Positions 54,193 to 64,000 of a stretch of DNA of 64,000 nt are shown here, one piece after another (the stretch's first letter is position 1; each line of letters starts with the position of its first letter). The position numbers and the translations under genes are program-made. Origin of the DNA: Hamiltosporidium tvaerminnensis (Eukaryota > Microsporidia > Dubosqiidae); the NCBI GenBank assembly GCA_022605425.2, contig CM061246.1, positions 248,001 through 312,000 on the forward strand, written 5' to 3'. The notes under the pieces were generated by a model, which saw nothing but the letters and a program-made list of their open reading frames with translations, was not told the DNA's origin and ran no database searches.

Positions 54193-57100
54193 TGAACCTA
54201 ATCAGTATTATAAAGTAAAATGTAAGAACGAAAAATCTTGGAAAGTAAAACTTCAAAACAAATGCTAAATTCAAAAAGGAAAGATCTTATCGTGTCTTTG
54301 ACATGCATAATGAACTTCATTGTTAAAAATATTATTTATTTATACTATTGCTATTACGCTTGGCACGCAGGCCATCAGCTAGCCTATATATATTTTACTT
54401 TTATAATTTTGTTTTAGACGCAATATTAGCCCATAACATTGCGACAATAACGGCCGAATTACCAATTTTAACAAAAAAAACTACTCAAACCCTGATTTGG
54501 TAAAGTTTTTTCAAGTCTTAATTTATACTTTTCCGATATTAAATAGGTTTTCCCCGGAAAGAGAAATAAAACTTTCTGGTTCAGCTTTGAATTCCCAGCT
54601 TTCAATACAAGATTCAAAGATATTGACTACTACGCCAACCAATGACCAGCATTTAAAGAAAAACAAAATTGCATGATATTATGTTCTTGATAATACTTCA
54701 GTTCATTTTTATCTTTACTTTGCAATAAGTATTATTATGTCATGTTAAAAATTAAATACCATACCGAACCGTATCCTTCTCATTTTCGAAGGAGAAATAG
54801 AACATCTTAGCTTTATAACTTGTAGGTTTTTTTTGTTACTTGCTATTTAACAGAAGTAAATAAATTATAAATTGTGTTTCTCTATTAAAACAGCTGATAG
54901 ATACTCATATGGTATTCTATTTTTTTTATTTCAATATATATGAATATCAAAAATAAGGTAGATCATGAATGCATACGTTTAAAGAAAAATGGACATCGTT
55001 AATTTATTATTACATCAAGAAATAAGATAATTTGCATTGTTTCAAAGAAACACTTTCGGTTATCAAAGAATCATTTATGTAATTGAGCAACGTTTCAAAG
55101 GTTAAAGAGAGTAAATTCTAAATATTTATTTGGTTCAAATCCGAGAAACCAATAATAGTGCTTCGATTTCAATTATGAACCTTGATTTTTTCATAAATTA
55201 TACGCAACCAATAATAGTGGGCAGTAATAGAACATGAAACATCTAGAAATATTCGATTGGTCAAAAAAATATTCGCAGAAATTAATGTTAAAAATACTTT
55301 TTAGAGTGTTTAGTATGTGGCAAGAAAAGCATAAAAAACGTTTTTTTCATCTTTTAACGTTTTTATTTTTTTTTTGATTTTTTAGCAAATAATTTTTATT
55401 GTTAGATAAATAATTGTATGACAAGATTATGATTTTTTGCCTTTATTAGGTGAAATTTATTTATATCCTTAATAATAGTTCTATAAAAAAATTATTTCTC
55501 GAATATTCTATTGAATTTTATAGCCAATTAAACTGAAATATTTTCAATAAAAATAAATAAGACTTCATATAACCAATGAATTAACTTTTAGAGCAATATC
55601 ACAAAAAAAAACTTCAAGCGAATAAATACTAACGAGAAAAAAGATATAATATAGTAAAAATAGATGGTAAAGTGGATAGTAAAAAGATGAAATGTCGAGC
55701 TGAATCTCTATAAAATTTAAAGCAGTTATATCAGAACAGAAAATATCGAATAAAAAGGAGGCTAAATTTGGTTAAAAACTTGCGGACTGAGCGGCTAAAA
55801 ATACAGATATAAAAAACCAGAGAAATATACCAGAAAACATATTAACTAGAGTTATAACATTTAATAAAAATATTATTAAATTAAAGCACAGCTATCGAAA
55901 TTTAAGACAAAAAATATCATATTCATCTTTTTTTGTTTATAGTAATTTTAAGTTTGTTTCTATGAACTTAAAAGCTAGTTATATTATAATTTCCAAAAAG
56001 AATATATTTAACCCACAATAAATATATATTTTTATAGAATTCTTGTATTTCAGACCCAAAAAACTTTTTATATGGCCAAAAGATAAGGTTCGTTTGATAA
56101 TACACTTTCAAATTAATCTTTACTTTTATTTATTTTTAAAGCATTAAAATTTATTTATATGTAAGTTCTAGTACTATTAGAGTAGTAATTTGGCCTTTAT
56201 TTTTATTACAATCCTTTTATTATAAAGTCGAGTAATGCCGTGAAGATGATGGCAGCTAACCTAAAATGTTTAATTAGTTCAAAAAACTCTAGGGCGCTAA
56301 TAAAAATTTTCAATTTTGAAAATGTAACTTATGATTTGTTCATAGATCTTATACAAACAATATTTTTGGATAAAAGTAGAATATTTCACAATTCTAAATG
56401 TTTTATTGCTCCAAAAATATCCTCAGCAACTATTATTAAGCAATTTTTCTTGGTGGTAGTAGTAGATTATATTAAAATCAATTATGAATAAATTTTTTTA
56501 CTTGTGAATCGTTTTATATTCTAAAAAAAATTATTTGGATTACTCGGTTAGATTTTCAAAATTGTTTTATTACACGCAAACTTTAATAGAATAAATCTAA
56601 AGTTTTAATAATTTCCTTCCTATAATTTATTTATATACTTAATGAAATTTTAACAAAAAAACCATACTTCGAATAATAATATAAAATTTTATATCTGGTT
56701 GATTCAAAGGTTGCAATAACAAAACTTAGGAAGTTATGCAATTATTTGATTCACCAATACCTTTCACCGTGTAAAAACACAGTTTTTTCTGTCAAAAAAA
56801 TGGTTTTGATGAATAAATCGCAATAAAAAAATGAAAGAATAGAATAAAAATAAATTAGCAAAATGAAGAACTAATAGAAAATACCGAGCTGAAATTCTGT
56901 TAACCCAACGATACGTAGATTGGATTATAAAAATAAACAAAGTAAAAAAAAGTGCAACCTATATTCCAAATTTTTAAAGGCCGCTAAAACTACCGATATG
57001 AAAAATTAAAAATATACTAATAAATAGAAGATGTGAGTTCATAAAAACCTAAATAAAACACTAAGAAATTTTAGATTGGTTTTAGCGGTAAGAAGAGAAA

Positions 57101-57727
57101 TCTATATTTTCTGTATATTTTTTTGAAGGTAAAGGTAAGGTCATTTCCAACTGCTTTTCAACTGATATAATATAAAAACATATGTAATCAAATATTCTGT
57201 GCAATGCAGTAGTTGAAATAGTTTGCTACATTGATTTTTGCTCATTATAATTGTGTTTAAACATATCAAAACTGAAAAACATCATAAAAACAAAATATAG
57301 GTGTATAAATAGGAATTATTGAAAGATATACTACGAAAAAAATATATAAATAAATATTCTAAATGTAGTACTAGTAATTGCAATCATATATTAAATAAAT
57401 ATTAAAATTTGATATTTGAGGACTATTAAGAACTAATACGTTCAAACAATAATTTAAATAAGAATTTATAGTTTTTTGTTTAGTTTGTTCATGAAAACGA
57501 ATTTAACAGCTTATAAAAGGTACTAAATGTATTTTTGTTAAGCCAACAGATTTATTTTCATACAAAAACATTATTTGCTTTAAGGCTCACATCTGATTAT
57601 ACAAACCTAAAAAGCAATAAGAATATCATACGAACGTAAATTACATGATTATATTTACAAATCTCGTAATTTTAACTTTTTATTTTCGTTAAACTAAGTA
57701 ACAAAAGTTATTTATTACCTCATTCAT
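54193..57727. other. Gene-free stretch
   Basis: No convincing gene. Around 54540-54660 a GC-balanced patch (CTTTCAATACAAGAT, CCAATGACCAGC) weakly recalls the 3' region of LINE copies C1 and C2. An open frame from ATG 56246 to 56491 (82 codons) lacks a start motif and matches nothing I know. The rest is AT-rich. Confidence 0.45.
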
Positions 57728-58054
57728 ATGTTAAGGCACAAAATGTGTTTAAATACATCACTTGATCCAACAATACTTAATAAATCCATCTTTTTGATGT
57801 GTAGAGAGAATATCACAAAAGCTGCCAGACTTAGTTATGAAAATATTTCTAATTTAACAGCGAGGTTGCCAAATTTCACAAAAAAACATACTATTTCACA
57901 TAAAACACCCAATAATTTATTGAATCGTAGGTTTAGAATTAATATAAAATATCCAAATAGGAATTCAAAATGCAAAAAAACAATAAGATATAAGCAAATC
58001 AGTATAAATATTAGACAACGAGATATTTTTAAAACCAATAACCACACATTATAA
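57728..58054 (+). CDS. Hypothetical basic protein, doubtful
   Basis: An ATG frame of 108 codons. The N-terminal half (to about residue 50) has mixed, gene-like composition including Cys residues; the C-terminal half is rich in Asn, Arg, Lys and Ile and looks like AT-rich translation. The strict CCC/GGG motif is missing (only CCTC at 57719-57722). I recognise no domain. It is among the longest unexplained frames in the 50-58 kb region, which is why it is listed; it may be chance. Confidence 0.25.
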   Translation: MLRHKMCLNTSLDPTILNKSIFLMCRENITKAARLSYENISNLTARLPNFTKKHTISHKTPNNLLNRRFRINIKYPNRNSKCKKTIRYKQISINIRQRDIFKTNNHTL

Positions 58055-58598
58055 ACTCAGTGTAAAATGAATAAATTTTAACTCAAAATTAAATATTCTA
58101 CTATAATTCATAAAACAATTTTTTTCAGAATTTGATTTGATAAATAATTTTGGACGAATTTTTCAGCTTAAAATATATTCGAACGTTATCATTCATTTTT
58201 ATAGTCTCTCCAATCAAATTTAGTAAAAATAAATATCTTTTGGTTGAAAGTCAATGATTAAAAAATTTCTTTTAATTGATTTGTAAATATTATTCATTCA
58301 ATAAAAAAATATCTAAATGATTCATATTTGGAAAAGTTTTTAGGTAAAATTTTGTATTTCATTATAGGCTACAAATATTTATAAATAAATTTCAAAGTAT
58401 GTTTTACAATTCAATGATTCTATTACCAGCAAAACATTTTATTTTTAAAAACAATATTTTAATAATTTCTAATTTTAGATTTTTAATAATTATAAATTTC
58501 AATTTTATATTCTGTTTAGATTTTTTTTTATTTGCAACTCAACCCACATTTTTCATTTATGATCAAACATCCCGAATATATTTTAAATCCTCTAGTAA
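58055..58598. other. AT-rich spacer upstream of the p24 gene
   Basis: A Phe/Ile-rich open frame (58399-58605) abuts the p24 start codon but has typical non-coding composition. Nothing else is seen. Confidence 0.5.
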
Positions 58599-58605
58599 CC
58601 CCTAA

Positions 58606-59163
58606 ATGATTTTATTTTCAATTTTTCTAGTTTCTATTTTGGCCGGAGAAGTAAAAATACCTCCAAATGGTCGTTTACATTTTGAAGACTCTGCGAAACA
58701 GAACCAGCTTTACAAATTTGAGTTCTATGAATCATCTGGAAAGCCGGTGCATGTCACAATAATGGACAATAGGCAACGTAAAATAGCAGAATGGAATACT
58801 CAGTATGCTGTAATGCATACAAAAGCACAGAATGCCACTACTTATGACTTCATAATTCGAAATCCTAATAAGGCAGAAGTAAGTGTATTCTTCAGATGCC
58901 CTGATGTAAAAAAAGAACTTCATGGTGCATTAGGCCCAATAGAGGATGTGGATTATGTTGCTGCGTTTGAGGAACTCTTAAAAAATGATGTGGTTAGTTA
59001 TCGTAATTATAGTAAGAAACAAAAACAACACAGTGAAATGGTAAGTAAATCAAGAATTTGGATTATTGTTCTTATGATTGGTGAAATTGCTTTTTCTATT
59101 GCAATTATAAGATATTTACATGTGATGACTACAAGTTATTTCAATCAGCGTATTAAAATGTAA
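58606..59163 (+). CDS. p24/emp24 family cargo receptor (TMED)
   Basis: A 185-residue type I membrane protein with p24 architecture: signal peptide at about 1-14, a GOLD beta-sandwich at about 15-100 (EFYESSGKPVHVTIMD, TTYDFIIRNPNKAEVSVFF), a short helical coiled-coil region at about 115-148, one membrane segment at about 151-172 (IWIIVLMIGEIAFSIAIIRYL) and a short cytosolic tail. The p24 proteins cycle between ER and Golgi in COPII and COPI vesicles and select cargo such as GPI-anchored proteins. The usual tail C-terminal KK and FF signals are reduced to a single F and R-I-K-M. A single Cys in the GOLD region (C98) means the family's disulfide cannot form in the usual way. CCCC at 58599-58602 precedes the ATG. 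Subfamily not assignable by eye. Confidence 0.8.
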   Translation: MILFSIFLVSILAGEVKIPPNGRLHFEDSAKQNQLYKFEFYESSGKPVHVTIMDNRQRKIAEWNTQYAVMHTKAQNATTYDFIIRNPNKAEVSVFFRCPDVKKELHGALGPIEDVDYVAAFEELLKNDVVSYRNYSKKQKQHSEMVSKSRIWIIVLMIGEIAFSIAIIRYLHVMTTSYFNQRIKM

Positions 59164-61131
59164 GGATTTATAAAATATTGTTTTTTATTTTTTTTGTGCC
59201 ATATTTTTTGATAATTCTCTTATTAATACTAAAAAGACGATCAAAATTTTTTAGGAAAAATCGGAATTGTTTTTGATACGAATATTATTCCATTATAATC
59301 GTAAAAAAATCTAATAAAAAAATAATTACTAATATATTTCAATCTATCATTGTTTACAATAAAAGTTAGCCTCATTAAATTAATAAATATTTTCCAAATT
59401 TTTGATTGGACAGATTTTAAATAGAAAAATATGATTTTAAAATACAAGGTTTTTAAAACAGAATTTCGAAACAATCAGTCAGTATTGAAGTGCAAAGTGA
59501 ACGCATGTTTTTGCAATTCTTATATTGCCTGGAAAAAAGTAAACAATTTTACAATAGAAGAGCAAAAATTCAAAACTTAAAGAATATTTGAAAAATCATT
59601 TTTCCAGGATTAAAGGATCTCTCTAAGTAAAACATAAAATAGAAAAAGAGATCGATTAGAAAATTGAAAAGCACTCATCCAGTAAATTTATATAACGAAA
59701 TGTAAAAATTTAAGTAAATTAAAAGTTATATAATGATAGAAATAATGAGCTTGTATGTATTGTTGATACTTAAAAATGGTTAAAAAGTAGAATTTTAGGG
59801 GCATTTGATGATGCTTGTTCTGCTACATCCAGTATATAAATGTATTATACCGAAAGAATGTGTATGCCAACCCTGCATTAGTCTACGAAAACAGCTGAAC
59901 ATTTATAGACAGGATGTCTAGAAAGGCTCGATCACTGGCCATACCAGACGAAAAAAATGAAGTGACAATGCATATATTTTCTCCAACTAAATAGATACAA
60001 GTTCAATCCATCGAAACGAATTAGTGACATCCAACCCGAGAAATTCTTTAAATTAGTATTCAGATATTAGAGTTAGTATCTTGATAAAAACCGATACCTA
60101 ATTTTGGAACAATAAGCGGGTATATTCGTTTAGAATGAGAATTAAACAGGCTTATTTATAATTTCAAATATCGGCACATGATTGGTTAAAATTTATGTAA
60201 AGGAAAAAACCAAAACGACTTATAAACCAATTAATTTTATCTTTTTGAAAGTGTTTATAATAAATACCTTCATAGATCATGACCTGAGATAATGGTTAAC
60301 TAAATACAACCAACTTTACCTAAATAAAGCACCTAATGACAGAAAGAGAAGTGGTTTGTCTCCATCTTCAATATTCAAAAAATAGTCGAAGTCTTTTTTG
60401 AGCAACAAAACGAGGCGAAGTCAAGACCAAATGCAGATTGGATTTAAGGAAAAGGCATCATTCGATGTTATGTAAGTAGCCATAAGACGTAAACAGTTAA
60501 TATTCATATTAAGGATGAAAGCCAGCTAAGAATGAGTTCTTAAGCAGACAAGTAATCCGATTAATGAAACCCAAACCGTACTTAAAATATCAGAATCGAA
60601 ACAATGACTTAAAATATTTAAAATGATTCAAACATAAAAATTAAGTCAAATAGAACGAGGAAAACGGCAGAAGCGCAAGCAAAAACAGGAAAAAAAAAAC
60701 AAACTGTATTAAATTTATTGTATTTTGCAAACCCGAATATTTTTATATATAAAATATAAGTATAATATTTTCAAAACTTAACTCTTATTTACTTATTCTT
60801 CCACGGATCAACATAAATCTTTAAAACAGTTTTTTCAGTTTTTATCGATATGAAAAATTTTTAAAGGAATCATTCAAACATCTAAGAACGCTGAACTATA
60901 TCATAATATGGCGTTTTTAAAGACTTAGAAATACATTGATAACATATAAAATTAAAAGAAACAATTTAAAGTATAAAGAACATCAAGGTACCCGAAAAAA
61001 ACACAAACTTTAAACCTCTGTCTATTCCAAAACTGATTTTCAAATAGTTTGCACTTAACAATTTTTCAACCTCAATATTCTTAAAGTTTTCTCGTTTAAA
61101 CTATCTTAGTTTTAAATTTACCTTTTTTGAT
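59164..61131. other. Gene-free stretch with decayed element sequence
   Basis: From about 59720 to 60720 base composition is more balanced and short coding-like segments appear on the plus strand, broken by many stops, suggesting a decayed retroelement; repeat copy B2 is at its start. The last 400 bp before GPI2 are AT-rich promoter space. Confidence 0.45.
59721..59900 (+). repeat. Dispersed repeat family B, copy B2
   Basis: Begins AAAAGTTATATAATGATAGA. About 65 bp on, a frame reads RILGAFDDACSATSSI before a stop; the matching place in copy B1 reads FRLLDCAVFAISKIEI. Weak but co-linear similarity supports a common element of unknown type. Confidence 0.35.
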
Positions 61132-61146
61132 CCCTCAAATCAAAAT

Positions 61147-61989
61147 ATGAATAAAAAACTTTACAAATCAAAAAATAAAAAACATTATCAGGATAGCCGA
61201 TTAACATCATATTTAAAAGAATCAAAAGAATATTTTAAAGAATCTAAAAACAATACCATTTATAGTGATATAATTAGATTTTCATTTTGTATTTCATATG
61301 CGTTTATTTTCTATGCAGTTTTCATAAAAATACAATCTTTAGAATTTTTAGAAAATTTTATAAAAATTTTGTATCTTTTTACTTTGATTTTAAGTTATCT
61401 TATATCTAAATGTACCACACACAAAGAAACTGTTCGCCTTTTATCTATAACACTACTATCTATTTATGTTTTATCTCCTTTATTACAAAAACTTACACCA
61501 GAAATAAGTACAGACACAATATATTTAAATTATATAATTTCCATGTTTATAAATTGTATAGATACTGTTAGATATGCAATATTGAGTAGTGAAATACAAG
61601 TAGACAGATTTAAAATAAATAAAAATGTTCCTTTGAAATTAGAAGAAACTATTCATATCAAAAGCAAGAAGAGACCCGTAAATGTAATAGGCGCAAACAC
61701 AGCAACATATGGTTCTATACTACTTTGTTCCCGACTTAAAAATATTTATCAAGTTAATTTTTTATTGACATTTAGTTTTTTCTGGTTTGTTTTGTCTATG
61801 AATCTAAGAGAAAGATACCTCTTTCATAAAAAATATATTCTCATTATATTATTCCATACTGTTACATCAGTTATATTTTTTTTGATCAGTATGGAACTTT
61901 TATATATTTTTATTGCACTCCAAATATTCGTTAGTCTATCTGCATTTACTACTGTTTATATATTAAATAAAAACATAAGAGAAGATTAG
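61147..61989 (+). CDS. GPI2: GPI2/PIG-C, GPI-GlcNAc transferase subunit
   Basis: A 280-residue ER membrane protein of the PIG-C/Gpi2 family, a subunit of the complex that starts GPI-anchor synthesis by transferring GlcNAc to phosphatidylinositol. The most diagnostic segment is SPLLQKLTPEISTDTIY at 110-126, almost identical to the family's 'SPvLktLTeSiSTDTIY' block. GANTATYGSILLCSRL at 182-197 matches the conserved 'NAaifaSvcLASRL' helix. About seven hydrophobic segments are visible. The N-terminal cytosolic part is Lys/Tyr-rich, with RLTSYLKE corresponding to the family's 'FLxxL' helix. Size equals the usual 280-300. CCC lies at 61132-61134, twelve bases before the ATG. With the p24 gene 2 kb upstream on the same strand it fits GPI-anchored protein export, though they are not co-transcribed on any evidence. 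Confidence 0.93.
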   Translation: MNKKLYKSKNKKHYQDSRLTSYLKESKEYFKESKNNTIYSDIIRFSFCISYAFIFYAVFIKIQSLEFLENFIKILYLFTLILSYLISKCTTHKETVRLLSITLLSIYVLSPLLQKLTPEISTDTIYLNYIISMFINCIDTVRYAILSSEIQVDRFKINKNVPLKLEETIHIKSKKRPVNVIGANTATYGSILLCSRLKNIYQVNFLLTFSFFWFVLSMNLRERYLFHKKYILIILFHTVTSVIFFLISMELLYIFIALQIFVSLSAFTTVYILNKNIRED

Positions 61990-62660
61990 CGTTACTTTAA
62001 TTTATGTAATAAACAATCCTTTACCATTAAATTTTGTATTCAAGTGGTTAAATTTTCGCTTATAAATGTTAATAAAATTGTCTTTAACCAAGTAATTACT
62101 AAGTATATATGTTAAAAATACGAACCAAGGATATAAATCAATATCTAAAAATTAAAGAAAATTTAGGTAGAAAATAATAAATATGACAATGATAATTGTC
62201 AATATTCATAATCGATATATCTATATTTGTGGTTTTAGATAAAAAGAAAAAGAATTTATTAGGGTTTAATAGAATTGCATCAAAACCATTAAATTATGCG
62301 TTTAGTGAATTTTGTTTCTGACTAAATTTCTTTTTACCGCCTTTTCGTCATTTTTTATATAACGAATTCCAGTTTAAAAACACTTGTACAACCTTATTTA
62401 CGGTTGTAGGATTTATAATCAGGGGTTATCTGTTTGCAGCTTTATTTACCTTTCATCTTGTTATATAATGGTATAAATATGAAATTAAGAGATACGCTAT
62501 TTTAGTGTATATTTAGCTTTTTATAATATTTCTATATGCTCTTTACAAGTCTCACCAGCATTTTTGTACTATATGAAAGTTTCGTTATTCCATCGAAATT
62601 TCCGTTTTTCCTGTATTCTGAGAATTATAGTTTAATAATATACCTATATGCTTAGTAATT
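61990..62660. other. AT-rich spacer after GPI2
   Basis: I see nothing recognisable between the GPI2 stop codon and repeat copy A4. Confidence 0.5.
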
Positions 62661-63360
62661 GGTAGAGGACAGATAACCATACAAAAAACCTTCTGCTTGG
62701 CAATGAGTATGTGAAACAGGTGTAAAGCTCATTGTTTGTATTTTTAGTGGGAATAAAAACACATTATATTTTCGGTTGTTTCAATGGAGTTTTATGAGAA
62801 GGAGAAGTCTACGAAACGACGAAACTTTTCTACAAATCCTTTTTTGTAGTTTTTTATGTAACTAGATTAGATTGCAGACCGCTGTTGAACATGTAGATAA
62901 TTGCCATGGAAATTTCGGAAACCTTGCCTTGCTCATTCGGGCTAGAAGACTTAGAGCCTGTGAGATATAAAAAATAAAACCATTAAAACGGGAAAGCTAA
63001 GGCGGATGTTATGCTTGTTGGTATGATAATTTATAGTATAGTTGGATCTTATGTAAATCTTCGAGATAATCTTAGCTAGATTTTAATTGGGTTCGGGAAG
63101 TGTAGAGTAAGTGGTAATGCTGCATAGTCTTGGGGAAGCCCATAGTAGGCTTCGATCTTTGACTACAGTCTACACAAAAGATGTTAACGATTTCCGAGCG
63201 ACTTGGTGGATCTGTAACTCTGTTCTACATACTTTTTAGATAATAGGCAAGGAGATGTAGGTATTTTAGGAGGTACTGATAAGTATTGGGGTAGCAGTTG
63301 TTTATGTTAAACCTAGAAATGTATTAATGTCATTAAAACAAATAAAAACTTGAAACTGTT
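62661..63360 (-). repeat. Dispersed repeat family A, copy A4
   Basis: A near full-length copy, about 700 bp. Landmarks are TTCTGCTTGGCAATGAGTAT near 62691, GTGGGAATAAAAACACATTA near 62748, TTTTTTGTAGTTTTTTATGT near 62852, GTTGGTATGATAATTTATAG near 63019 and AAACCTAGAAATGTATTAAT near 63310. The most parallel partner is A1. Confidence 0.8.
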
Positions 63361-64000
63361 CTAAAAAAATATGTGATTTTTTTAAATAAAGTTTGTTTAC
63401 TAATATTTGGAAAAGTATAGAGTAAATTCTATAATATTTGGTAATAATACAAACTACACAGCAAAAGAAAAATTTCATTCCTAGAATTCAGAACAGGACT
63501 AAAAAATAGGTCAATTGGTCTTACCTTTTTAATTTTTTCATCGCCACAATCAGTTATAACATATGAGAATAAAAAAACATGTATCTTACACAAAATTATT
63601 TATTTTTAATTAAACTCTAGAATTACATCTTTTAGAGAACTTTTAAAATATTATTAAATATGTATAGCTAATTTTTATTGCTATATGTTTTTTCGCTTCC
63701 TGAATTTCGTAAAATCAGAAATAATGTGATTTGCGCGAATAAATATTTCTGGATTGATTTTCAAATTTTTTGATAATTGTTTATTAGTCAATTTGTAAAA
63801 ATTAAAATTTAAAATGTAGTACGTTTCTCTGTATCGTTTATATTGTATGAAGAATAGAGACTGGCATCCGTAAATTTTTAATTTTTTTAAAAAAATATCA
63901 GAGAAAATGTGGGATCATTGGCTCTATAAATCCTATCGAAATCAAGTTGTATTTCAAGACCAAGATTCGTAGATCTTAAGTTTTTTTTACTCCGAATAAG
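63361..64000. other. AT-rich end of the window
   Basis: No gene, RNA or repeat member is recognised in this last segment. Confidence 0.5.

Noticed and set aside
56240-56491. Frame of about 83 codons on the plus strand
   Set aside because: It has no start motif, no relation to a known family, and an odd Val run near its end. Kept only as a remark in the gap entry.

Overview
The window looks like nuclear DNA of a microsporidian with an expanded, transposon-rich genome. It is very AT-rich. About 17 genes or gene-like units occupy roughly 17 kb of 64 kb. The proteins are clearly eukaryotic and mostly shorter than their fungal or animal relatives, and I could support no spliceosomal intron. Almost every recognisable gene has a CCC or GGG triplet one to twelve bases before its ATG, a start-site signature reported for microsporidia. 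The gene content (fungal-type nucleotidyl cyclase, Sec6, Rpn8, GPI2, Eaf7) fits a reduced fungal-related parasite. I cannot name the species; the long gene-poor stretches recall large-genome genera such as Edhazardia, Anncaliia or Hamiltosporidium rather than Encephalitozoon.

Layout. 1-6 kb: decayed mobile DNA (one copy of a 700-bp dispersed repeat, a retroelement tail ending in ATGA repeats, a decayed LINE). 6-9.5 kb: a class III nucleotidyl cyclase, a Pwp1-like WD40 protein, and a tRNA-Ile(UAU) gene with an intron. 12-14.3 kb: a second copy of the 700-bp repeat and a dead Tc1/mariner element with both terminal inverted repeats. 15-22.6 kb: DRG1/Rbg1 GTPase, Rpn8, an Eaf7-like protein and a Pcc1-like KEOPS subunit. 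25-33 kb: Sec6, Uba4 and an Elp6-like Elongator subunit. 34-40 kb: a LINE 3' end, a bacterial-type cytidylate kinase, a third repeat copy and an AVT-type amino acid transporter. 42-50.5 kb: a zinc-finger ORF and a propeller ORF that may be one TFIIIC-like gene split by a frameshift, then a large SMP-domain membrane protein interrupted by one in-frame TGA. 50.5-57.7 kb: no convincing gene. 58-62 kb: a p24 cargo receptor and GPI2. The end holds the fourth full repeat copy.

How the genes fit together. Several act on the tRNA anticodon loop: Uba4 (Urm1-dependent thiolation), Elp6-like (Elongator, wobble uridine) and Pcc1-like (KEOPS, t6A), next to an intron-bearing tRNA with a UAU anticodon. Sec6, p24, GPI2 and the SMP protein belong to secretion and endomembrane lipid handling. 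Rpn8, Eaf7, Pwp1 and the TFIIIC-like unit are housekeeping functions. The genes are not in operons; both strands are used and neighbours are usually kilobases apart.

Most unusual points: the single TGA in the SMP gene, the probable zinc-finger/propeller fusion, a cyclase that keeps its metal-binding aspartates but has lost the purine-selecting and transition-state residues, a bacterial-type CMP kinase, and a dispersed repeat whose fragments all share one end. All identifications come from reading motifs by eye; no database search was run.
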